From positions 38,237,374-38,301,373 of the forward strand of contig CM055101.1 in assembly GCA_029204225.1 (NCBI GenBank): 64,000 nucleotides of DNA, written 5' to 3'. The position numbers were made by a program, and so were the translations under genes. Each line of letters starts with the position of its first letter. Position 1 is the first letter of the stretch. The stretch is from Diphasiastrum complanatum. Taxonomy: Eukaryota; Streptophyta; Lycopodiopsida; Lycopodiales; Lycopodiaceae. The notes beneath the pieces are model-generated. The model was not told the origin of the DNA and did no database searches. It saw only the letters and a list, made by a program, of their open reading frames with translations. Below are positions 1 to 10,700 of the stretch, piece after piece.

Positions 1-739
1 GGAGTGTAGCCAAGAACAAATGCATCTAATAGAAGAGCGCCAAAATCGAACATGAAAACAAGAAGATCGCCAGCAGATAGTCGCAAGAAACTCTAGAAGT
101 CGCACTTCGCTGAGGTACACATGGTGTCGTTGTCCAGGTATTTATGAACGCCGTCATCTAGCGTCGGTCGAGATGTGACATGATGGCTCCGTCGTATATT
201 TGAATTGTGGCCTCCGGTTGAGATTTGACAGAAGTCTTTTATGGAGGAATGGAGCTGTGTGATGCAAGTGAAGAACTCCATGAGGGAAAATATGACTGTG
301 GCTCAAATTAGAAGTTCTTATTGAAAAGAAATATCCCAGTGACTAGATGTATACTATAATTGTAAATACTGAGATGTCATTCAGATAGAAATGAGGTAAG
401 CCAAAAGTGTGACAAATTTTGTCCTTGTGATGTAGTCTATCACTTGTTGACCTAGGACACGCATGACAAATGTGTATTTATAGGAAAAGAAGATGCACAT
501 AAAGTAAATATATACAGGCATGAATTATAAAACAGAAAAGGATACAAAAATAGACATGCCAAAAGACAATAACAAAACAAGAAGAAAAAAAATGTAAAAT
601 ATATACCAGGGAATTAGGGTTAAATGGAGTCAACAGAAAACAACTCCTCGTAATACCGTCGTAGACGACCACCGTTGACGACAATGTCTAGGAGTATTCT
701 GTCAAGTGTTTGCAGCTGGACTGCACCATTAGGAAAGAT
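1..739. other. Unassigned flank of gypsy relic
   Basis: No convincing gene is seen. In minus-strand sense this stretch follows the end of the gypsy integrase at about 740, so it may be the 3' non-coding part or LTR of that element. No matching second LTR lies in the window. The short open frames here show no family motif. Confidence 0.3.
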
Positions 740-1990
740 TTATTGATAACATACGGACTCTGAATAATTATGCCAGGCCTTTTGGCGTCGTTTGTTAACC
801 AATTGTGCGTGGTAAGATATGAGTCTTGTCTCGCATAATTGGGCTAACATAAATAGCTTGGTCTTGACTTGTTGTTCAATTGTAGCTTTCTCACAGAGAT
901 CTGTAGAAAAGGCTTCCATGACTCTTAGAGAAGGTACTAAGAATTCCACAGGCATTACTGCCTCTTGACCATATACTAGATGAAATGGGGTAACCCACCC
1001 AATGGCTTTCTTCGGGGTGGTGTGTAGGCCTAAATAGCTGAGAAAAGTTTCGTTTCCCAATCAAAGCAACTGGTTTCAACTATCTTTGTCAATATCTTAC
1101 ATATCGTCTTGTTAGTTGATTCGGCTTGGCCATTACATCTAGGATAGTATGGTGTACTCTTTCGGTGAACTAAAAGGTAATGGCGTAGCAAATTATCAAT
1201 GACAGCATTTAAAGAGTGCGTGTCGCGATCACTAACTAGCTCAATAGAATAGCCAAAACGTATATAATGTTTTCATAAAGAAAACGCGCTACAGTCTTTG
1301 CGTTGGCGTCCTTTGTTGCCCGAGCCTCAACCCATTTAGTGGCGTAATCTGTGGCTATTAGGATATAACGGGCTTGGGTGTGTTTTGCTATTGGGCTGAT
1401 TGGTCCAACAAAGTCAATTCCCCATTTATGGAAGGCTTCGCCTTCTATAATGGGAGTCAAGGGTGTGAAGTCTGCTTTCGTATTTTTCTTGTCTCGCTGA
1501 CAAATATCACATGTTTTAATGACAACAAATATGTATTTAAATAATGATGGCCACTACAAGCCTGCTCGAAGGATTATCTTAGCTGTCGCTTCAGCAAAGA
1601 AGTGACCGCCGCCAATGCCCTCATGATGATAGGCCGTATCTCAGATTCATAAGTGCATCGTCAGATAATATCGTCAATGCCCCTTTTGTAAAGTTGTCCT
1701 GCTATTAGTTGAAAGGGCGCTGCTTTAAGCAAAAAATTTCTTTTTGCAGCCGTATTCAGGCCTTCTTTGAGTCTAACAGATTTTTGAATCAAAAGCTCTT
1801 GTTGCTTACTAAAAAAGACAGTTTTCACAAAAATCTAGTCTATCCTTGACTTTAGACAGAATGGACCATGTATGCATCCATAGTAGGAATCAATTTGAGC
1901 AAGCTCATTGGCATCTATAAATAGTAGTAAGGCCCTTTTCGAGCTATTTTGGGCCTTGAGAAAAAAAATTACAAGGGAAGAGGATCGGAC
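740..1990 (-). pseudogene. Ty3/gypsy pol relic: RNase H end, integrase zinc finger and catalytic core
   Basis: Read on the minus strand, frame-broken translation gives, in order, a tail resembling the end of RNase H (DANELAQI near 1900), a linker ending in QLIAGQLYKRGIDDI (about 1680-1750), the HHCC zinc-binding part (HEGIGGGHFFAEATAK near 1600, then CDICQR near 1500), the rve integrase core (WGIDFVGPISP, ATDYATKWVEA, 1236-1460) and the late core (TPFHLVYGQEAVMPVE, 740-1060). These are hallmark Ty3/gypsy integrase segments. Stops at about 1560 and 1660 and frame changes near 1240 make it dead. The integrase would have joined the cDNA to host DNA. It stops at KRRQKAWH, just where the C-terminal domain should start. 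Confidence 0.85.
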
Positions 1991-2755
1991 TAGAGGAAAA
2001 AAAAATGTACACAAGGGGTGGGGGGTGTCTATACATGGCGGTACTAATGTACAGTTCCTAATCTATCTCTACTAACTATGCTAGAATCTAGCTAGCTAAT
2101 TCCCTAGTGTTGGCTAATCTACTAATCTAGGTGGGCTAAAATTTTACGGTAGCTACCTATCTAGCCTAAATTACGCTTATCCGACTAGCTAAGTTAGCCT
2201 AGAGGACCTGCTTAGCTAAGTTACCACTAATCACACTAAGGAGATCTTGGCTAAATTAATGATCTAATCTATGACCTATCTACCTAAGTCAACTGGGGCT
2301 AATTATTCTATGATGAGGCTATCTGACTAATTTGATGTATCTAACTAAGGCTATCTGAATAGTTCTAACTTAAGCTACGTTAGATCTATCTAACTATAGA
2401 TTGCCTATGTTATTGAGATTAATCTATCTAATCTTACGCTACCTAATCTACTACTAGTTGATCTGCCTAGATTATATACTTCTAATGAGATTATCCTACG
2501 ACTATCTTAGCTACTCTGATCTGGCTAATCTATGCTACTAGGGATTTAATCTAAGCATAACCTAGCTAATCTTGGAATCTGGATTCTAACTAAGTAAGAT
2601 CTGTCCTATTTTACGACTTATCCTATCTGGCTAAAGTTGGATCTAACATCTAACATATTGGCTATTTATGATATCTATGAACAATACTAAATGATTGTAA
2701 GGGAATTAGGCTACTGCTAACTATATCTACATAGTCTATCTTACCATGGTTCTTC
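1991..2755. repeat. CTA/TAG-rich degenerate low-complexity tract
   Basis: About 700 bases are built almost entirely from variants of CTAATCTA, GCTAATC and TAACTAAG, with no reading frame of note. The tract lies between two gypsy pol fragments of the same orientation, so it may be the decayed 3' non-coding or LTR part of the upstream one, or an expanded simple satellite. Confidence 0.6.
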
Positions 2756-3030
2756 TCATGAGGATGAAGACGATGAGGATGGTGCATGAGGCTCATCCCT
2801 AAGTTGTGGGTAGTAGCAACACAACCTGCTATCATTAACGGGTGTGTTGAATAGTTGTCCTTGCAGATTGGTGAGTATGACTGCATCGTCGATTTCTACT
2901 ATATTGTAGAGTCCTTCTTCTAGAAACTTCAGCTTTTTCTTAAGTGCATTGGCTTTATACATAAGTGCCAATTCTCCCTTAATGAGATCCTTGGTCTTGA
3001 TATTACAATCGTGCCAAGCTTTTATTCATT
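2756..3030 (-). pseudogene. Ty3/gypsy integrase C-terminal domain fragment
   Basis: Minus-strand translation runs WHDCNIKTKDLIKGELALMY, then a Lys-rich stretch, then LYNIVEIDDAVILTNLQGQ and VNDSRLCCYYP. This matches the C-terminal part of gypsy integrases, where a basic stretch is followed by a GPY/F-like segment and a final VNGSRLK..Y motif. It lies upstream, in minus-strand sense, of the integrase core at 740-1460, so it cannot be that core's own tail in normal order. It must come from a second copy or from a rearrangement. The end runs into a serine tract from a CATC/GATGAG simple repeat. Confidence 0.7.
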
Positions 3031-4771
3031 GTTTCTCCACGGCTAGGAGAGCTAGAAAACGAGTCTCATGGAGTTGGAGGAGATTCTGGAGTCTCCTTTT
3101 GATGGAATCCTCTCTACTCAAATGCTTGGTACTCGTAGCCCTACCCTTTCTACCACTATTATCCGCGTCGCCAACACATCGTCACCTCCACTTTCTATCC
3201 CTTCCCCACTTACCACTTTTATCCCCATCATCGCCTCCACTTTCTATCCCTTCTCCGACTACCACTCTCACCATCGTCACAAACCCATCCATCACTATCA
3301 CCTTTCCTTCAGCTTCCACCTTGACTTATCCTACTACCACTGTTGCCCCCCGCAGTCACCAATGTTGCTTCCTCCGCACCACTCTCACCTCCATTGCCAA
3401 TCTTATCTCCTTCAGCTGGGATGATCAAGCTAGGGGTTGTTCAAACACTCTAACAGGCCTCCAGACACAAAATGCTCATTCAAAGAGCAGCCGCCACCTC
3501 TTAACTCATAAACCTCTCTAGCATACATCTACATGCTAATGAAGTCGTGATGTTATCTTTGATGAATCCAAGATGTATGGAGACGAGGATGCTGAGAAGA
3601 TAGACACATCCGAATCAAGGCCAGTTCAAACTCCACCGGCTTACCCATTGTTTTCTTCGAGCCATGCTCTTTCTCCATATAGGCTCGACCTATTACCGAC
3701 ATGCAATGTATATTTGTGCTTAAAACACTAGTACATGTAACTAGTTATGGTGCTACAACCACCAAAAAAAAAAAACAGATTCAGTGAACATTAAGTAAAG
3801 AACCACTCAAATGGAAAACTATAACAAACAGTAAATGTTGAAAACAATGCGATAAATCGAAAACACTTTAATTTATAACATCTGAATATATTAAATGAGA
3901 TTCCAACGCTAACTGTAAGAACTTGTAAATGAAAACAGCTGCTCTGATAAAATGAGATAAGAAAATATTTCAAATATTCTTGTCAATGAAATCTTAACAA
4001 CATCAAGCTGAATATATTATATAACGGATCTAGTGCTGTGATAATACATGGATCTAAAACTGCTTTCAGATATATCTCTTGTTAGCCACTTCAGTTGAGG
4101 TCGACCCTATCACCACTTTGTTAAAAGTTGGATCTATCACTGTTTTGGTATCGACAGTTGTCATGTACCAATACCTCAGCTGCCGGAACGTTAATAGAAT
4201 CACCCAGTTCTTAATCAAAATTAATAGTGCTACAAGATAGAAAGGAAAATGAAAGCAACTTTTTATGTATGAGCGGAGAACAAGATGCGCACTTTCATCT
4301 TGGCTTTCAAATATTTTTACAAAGACCAACTTGCTCAGGTCCTATTGTCTCTTGAGTGTTGGAGAGTAAACTCCACGAAGGCCAGCACTAAAGTGCAAAG
4401 GATCAACCCTTGTGGTGATTAGTTCTGACTCAACAAAGATCTCGACATGATTATCCAACTGGGAGGCCAAAACACTAGGGACACGGAATGAATTTTATGA
4501 TTCACATAAATCTTCTATCTACATTTACCTCCAAATGAGTGCTAGTTGTTACATCTATCTGAAGTTGTACCCATAATGGTATCCACATGAAAAAAATGAG
4601 CATTTCTATGGACTGGATGATCCACCTGTAATAACATATATATCTTTCAAGACAGGCTATATTCTCAGCACTGAAAAAGTTTGCATCAAAAAAAATTGCT
4701 AAGGTTGCACAGGGGTGTGATCACGTTTGCTGATAAGGTCACATAATTGAGTGGGCTAAACCTTCATGCTT
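3031..4771. other. Intergenic stretch with pyrimidine-rich duplication
   Basis: No supported gene. Positions 3100-3420 are strongly pyrimidine-rich on the plus strand, with a roughly 49-bp unit (CCTCCACTTTCTATCCC) duplicated at 3185 and 3234. The resulting open frames on the plus strand are Ser/Pro/Thr-rich and look like compositional artefacts. From 3530 to 4771 the DNA is AT-rich and would include the 3' UTR of the minus-strand O-fucosyltransferase gene. Confidence 0.5.
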
Positions 4772-7700
4772 TCAACGAATGTTAGTTAGATGTTCATTCT
4801 GAAGGTTTTCAGTAGCTAACAAAGCTGATTCAGATTCCTGAGGCTTCTGATATAGCACAGGGCTTGATGGGCATTTGTCTGCTGAGATTTCAGGCCTGGT
4901 TTTACAAAAACACTCAGACCATGGGTTGGTATAAAATGACTCTGGAGATATGCGAGGATGTGGACCACCAAACCATGTATTCTTCATCACTAGCCTGATC
5001 TTTTGTTCAAAATTTTGAATCCAACCCTTTTCGCGATCCATGAATACAGGAGCGAGTGCCTTTCGATCGGGTCGAACAGTTGTTCTAAAGCCTTCAAATA
5101 AGCGATGGCCCAATAAATTGTTAGCAAAATTGCTTGGCCCATCATATGTTGGCATAAAAATATCAGCCATAAGGCAGACCATGTAGTCCACAGCAGGACC
5201 TAACAAGCCCCGGCCCTCTGCATTAACAGCTCCCAACTCATCCACTGTAGCAATCGTGGAACGATTGTCAAGTCGTGGAAATAAGGATCTCAATGGACTT
5301 AGGAACCTTTCACCGCCAAAAATGTCTCCTGCTGCAACATATATTCGAGTTGAATTGTTGAAACCCATAGCATGAAGGATTAGGCCCACCTGTTTAAAAA
5401 CATCTTTTAGCACAATTTACAGACAGGCCATTGAATGATGCTGACAAATAAATTCAATCTTCAGCACTATATAAGCTAGGTTCTTATCATCGCTTATTGC
5501 AGAAAAAAATATGCAGCAATTAAAACCTCTTCAGGAGTGAGTGGACATTTCCCTATCAGCCTTCTTTCATTATAAACAAGCCGTTTTTGTGCAAAATTTT
5601 GATCACGATATTTTTGAAGTATTTTCTGCTCTTCTGGAGTAAATATGGCCAGGCACCTACAGCATAACAAAAACATGTCCGGATAAAGGAACACCAAAAA
5701 TCAGAAGATTGGCATATAAATTACACCGATAGGATTGAAGCATGAAGTATAAAAGTCTTACTAGCATTCAAGGTAACCAAGTCAGCAACCTCAAAGCACT
5801 TGCCTTTCTGGATTATTAAGTTCATTATGATAGCCCCTCTCGAAGGTGACTCATATCCATCTATATCTATGATTCTATGTACATTGCTATCCATATACAC
5901 ACATATCACATATATCTATAACACAAGCATGCATGTATGCACATCTCCTATGAAAGTCCAATAAATTCAAAAAGCATATATCCCCTCTTGTAATGGGCAA
6001 CTTACCCTGCAAATGCAAGCATATCCATTTCAAAGCGAAGATGAATGGCCATAAATGGTCCTTCTGAATGGAGTCGCTGCACAATAAGGTGACTAAGCTG
6101 CATTACCTCCTTTCTGAACCTTAAGGCGTGAAAATTAACTCGGCATCTTAATCTCTGATATTCATGATTAGTAAGGTCCTCTGCCAATCTATGAGAAAAA
6201 GGAGTAAGGTACACTGCACCATGCTCTTTCATTTTCTCAAGAGCAAAAGTTTCATACCAACTTGGTGGCGCATCTCGAGGAGGTCGTATCTGCAAGGATG
6301 CAGAAAACGTACAAGAAAATTATGGCCACAAAATACGTTTCTCAAAGACCACCATAACCCACTTCAACTTATACATGAACCTGAGAGAGAATCGAGTACG
6401 CAACCTGAAACGCCTTCAGTTTCTTGTTCTTTTTACCAGAAAGTTGCACTGATGGCATACTCTTCACAATTTTAACATCATGCTTCAGAGAATCAATGAA
6501 ATGATCCACGTCATAGATACCTGGAAAGCCACTGGTGCAGACGTTCCTCATCACTGTCACATACTAAAACAACACTTGAAACTTGAAATACACCCTAATC
6601 CCTACAACTTAAACAACCGAAGACTATACAAGCAGCAAACCTTGCCTTTTATCATGCCAATATGAATTTGTGTCCAGCTCAGGTAACACCAAGGTAGCAT
6701 TCATGATTCTTGCAGCCAGAACTGCATTACAAATCTAAAAGCAGGAAGAAAAAGTCATCAGATATTATAGTACAAAGTTCTACAACAAAGCCATTCAATG
6801 TGCTGTGCCACTTACTGCAGTCCTTTGCTGATTCAGTCCACCATTGCAACGGACAAGTAGGTACCCATTGCTTTTCTCTGACGGAGCTGCAAAAGTTGAT
6901 ATTGGTATCACAGATTTTCCAAAGAAGCTTTGAAATGTCTAAGAGGGATGCACTATCAGAATCTCATGTTGCAGTCAAAAATAGCTTACGCATCCAGCTG
7001 GAAAACCTAGGAGCTGCTGAAGGCCTCCAACCATAAGATGGAGCACTACTCCATAATGTCTCAACCTCTATCTGTCAAGTAATGTGATGCAGCAAAGAAT
7101 ATTGGCAGTAGTTAACATCATGGAATGAATAGGATAGAAAAAGCCACTCTCCACCAAAGCATAAAACTTCTACATAACCTACAGGTTTTGACTAAAAGAA
7201 AGTTGACATCCAGCCTCCATAGTCAAGCAGAAACATACTGGAACCCTTCAAAAGTTGATTACATGATAAGACCAGCTTTTTTAATCTAGTATTCGACATT
7301 AACTTTATGAATGTATCCAGTTTGACGGAACGAGATGCAAAATTGGGACATATTTGATTGAAATATCTGCTTGTCAGTTAGTCTTATTAAAACATCAGAG
7401 CAAGCTCAAGCAATTCAACTCAAACCAAACAAGGAAGTTTGTGCACTTCTAATATTACACAACTACTCAAGAACCAAATCCTTTTTCTCTCTCAAGACAA
7501 TGTTTTTTCGCCTCTGGTTGAAGTCGAAGCAATCATTCCTTGAAAAGTAAGACAAACTACTATTGATGCACTCTGATTATTAAGGAAGCATTACCACCTT
7601 CTCCATATGTGAGGGCTTGTGTGTTGTCAAAATTCTCTGTCCTGGTGCTTGTGTGCTTAAACAGGGGGTAGCTGTAAGACATCTGCTGCAATCTCAATTA

Positions 7701-10700
7701 GATGTAAAAGTTTGGGGCATCAGGCCCAAAACCGTCCTCTCGAGGAGCAATCAGAGCAATCAAGCATTGCAGGATCAAAAGTTCTAAGCTTATTTTGTAT
7801 TATGAAAGGTGTAAGATGTAGTTTTAAAATAGTAGGGGAGCCTTTCTATTTAATCGGAAGCAAGTTCACCATGCAGAGAAATAAATGGACTCCGTTGTTG
7901 GCAAAGTCTCAACAAAAGAACTTCAAGAAAAGACCAAGGAGAGGATATTCAGTCATTGATTACATCGTTGGAGGTGCAAATAGCCCAACAGTGCATCTAT
8001 GACATGCACATTGGTTCCTTTAATATTCCTGATCATCTTCCAATGCACTTTTACACTACTGCTGTGAATCACCTCTCTCAACTTATATTTAAGTACTTGA
8101 GACCATTGAAACTTCACATCATCTTCTCTAACAAAAAAAGGAAGCTTTTCAACAGCATACCTCTAAGAGCCTTGCAGCTTCAACCACGACTCTTGATTCA
8201 TCATCCGTTACTAAAATCTTATTAAATCTTGCTAAAGAATCTACCTTTCAGAACCTCTGGTAAGAAGCTCAAACCCTCTTAAAGTACCTTCCCATCCGAT
8301 GGATAATTCAATGGGGAGTATGACAATATTCAGACTGCATGCTCTCAACGGCAGTGCTCCTCATCAAAAGAATTCATAGACATATTTAAAAGATAAAAGG
8401 AATTACCAAAGAGAGATCTATTGCCAAGAGAGTTACTGAACTTCAATCTCTTTACGACAAACCTACGTTTTGTAGAGTATTAAGGGTTATCAAAGAGGGG
8501 GCACAGAATTATGAGACTTGGATGTGTGGGAAGCCTATATCACATGCTAACCAAGGCTCCTGCTTGAAGCATGCAGGTAGGTATTACTCATTACTCCTGG
8601 GCTAGAGGGTGAGCTTGGCTTAGCTTTACGGTTGAAACTTGGATGGTGAATCACAAGTCCAAAGCTTCTGTGTTTCTAGTACTTGTTTTGATCTACAACA
8701 AGTCACATACTTAGAAGACTTCACACCAGTATCAAAGCCAACACCTGCATGACATTTTAAAGAGATCCTTTAAGAAGGGCAAAGATGGAGCAAGCTTGGA
8801 GCATAGTTGTAATGGATAGAAATCTGCTGCAAAAGTGCTCATCAGTGAGCCATGACCGGGATTAGTTAGAACAAATCATTTACTATACATATATACTTTG
8901 CCTAGTCAGTCTCCTTAACTAGTTAATTACTTGAGTTTGCCCATACATAGATTACTATTAGAACATTTATTTATTTATTTATAACGGTAAATTGGTTCAT
9001 GATAGCACAAATCTATAGGCCTTCATAAAACGGTTTTGGGAGCTCAAATCAAGGATTGTTTGAAGGCTGTGTATAGCTGTCTTTCAACCACCTGTTAGAT
9101 CCAAGTCCCGAAGAAAAGAATTACTTCAATAATCCATGTCATGATTTCCAAATTATTGACAGTTTGTTCAGAAAGTAGGCCCTTAAGTTGTCTTTCACAA
9201 GTTAATCCTTATCCTCATTTATCATCCATGAGTTTGGGACCCAACTAGCATTAAGAGTAATAATTACTTGCAATAGCTCATGATTTCAGCTCTCCTCAGT
9301 ACGCAATTGTTTAACAATCTATAGTTTCTTCCACCCTTTTTTACACTTTCCCTAAAAAACATTCAAGGAGAAGAAAAAAAAGTGAAGGAAAAGCAAAAAA
9401 AGTTCAAATTGTTTTTTGCGATTCGAAAAGCTCATAACCCTAATCTCTAAATCACGTTCCAAATCATGGGCTGCAACTATAGTTTGGAGGAAGAATAGAG
9501 AGAATTTATAAATTTTTGCTTGGAAGCTGAACATCCAGCAAGGAGATGTATCTTGTGTCACATGAACCAAAGAAATATTCTTCCATGTTTTTTCTTTGAA
9601 TTAATCAAGTTCTCACAATTTCTATAGCAATTTTTTAGAAAAACAATTTGCATGTCATTATTTTGGTTAATTTCTTAAGTGTGTCATGTTTGATAAAAGT
9701 CAGCAGAGATGAAATTGAACATGTATCTGTTGTGCAACCCTCAGAAAAATATACAGGAGGGTAGAATCTATACAAAAACAAAAACATACAGTAGGGCCCT
9801 TAGTTGAATCACTGATGCTAGTCTACAAGAAACCAAAGAGATAGGCTGAATTCCTATTCGACTATCTAATGACTCCTGGTTTGAAAGCTAACTTGGTATA
9901 AGTGGGCGCTAATACTGAAGAGCATCTTGTGGTTATTTGAGAAAAATCAATGCTTTAATGAAAGGCCTAAACACAGAAAAGATAATTGCAACACCACAGG
10001 CAGTTTATGTTGTCCGAAAAGAGGATATCACACCTATGGCATGAAAGGTACGGACATTCAAATTTTCACAATAATGCACTTTCAAAAAGCTAGACATTGT
10101 TGAGGAGCTGCCTGATGCACATGGTACATCCAAAGTATGTGAAGGTGTATGTATGGAAAATGTCATAGGAAGAACTAATCTAAGAATGAGGCAACTAGGA
10201 GAAATACTCATGTGAAAGTAAAGCATAGTGATATTGTTCATCCTATGCAAACACAATCAATTAACTGCATTGATGATTATTCCCACAAAGTATCAACTTA
10301 TATTCTTAAGCTAAAGTCAGAAGCTAAAGAGGTGTAGTAATTTCAAGGCTAGTGCTAAAAATGATTGGGAAAAGGATGAAATTCCTTGGAACAGATTGAG
10401 GAGGTGAATGCTTGTGTGATCAATCCATCTAGTATTTAAAGAGTGGGATATAACATGAACTGACCACTACATCTTCTCCTTAAAGAAAGAATAGGAGCAT
10501 ATTGCATAAATGGAGATGGCTAGATGCATGCTGCAAAGAAAAACTTTGCCTAGCAATATGTGGGCTGAAGTTGTACAAAACTTCTCTCACATCACCAGCA
10601 TAAGTCCCATTGAAGTTGTGATGAACACAGCTCCATACAAATTGCAGTTCAGATTTCAGAAAATCTGGTTGCATTGCATATGCACATGTGCCAAAAGCAA

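Noticed and set aside
2949-3521. 190-codon plus-strand Ser/Pro/Thr-rich frame.
   Set aside because: It is a product of a pyrimidine-rich duplicated tract and has no domain. The overlapping second frame has the same character.
5494-5697. Separate 67-codon minus-strand ORF beginning upstream of exon 7 of the O-FucT gene.
   Set aside because: It uses a non-ATG start in the intron. The conserved part starts at the splice acceptor (5656) and belongs to the O-FucT gene.
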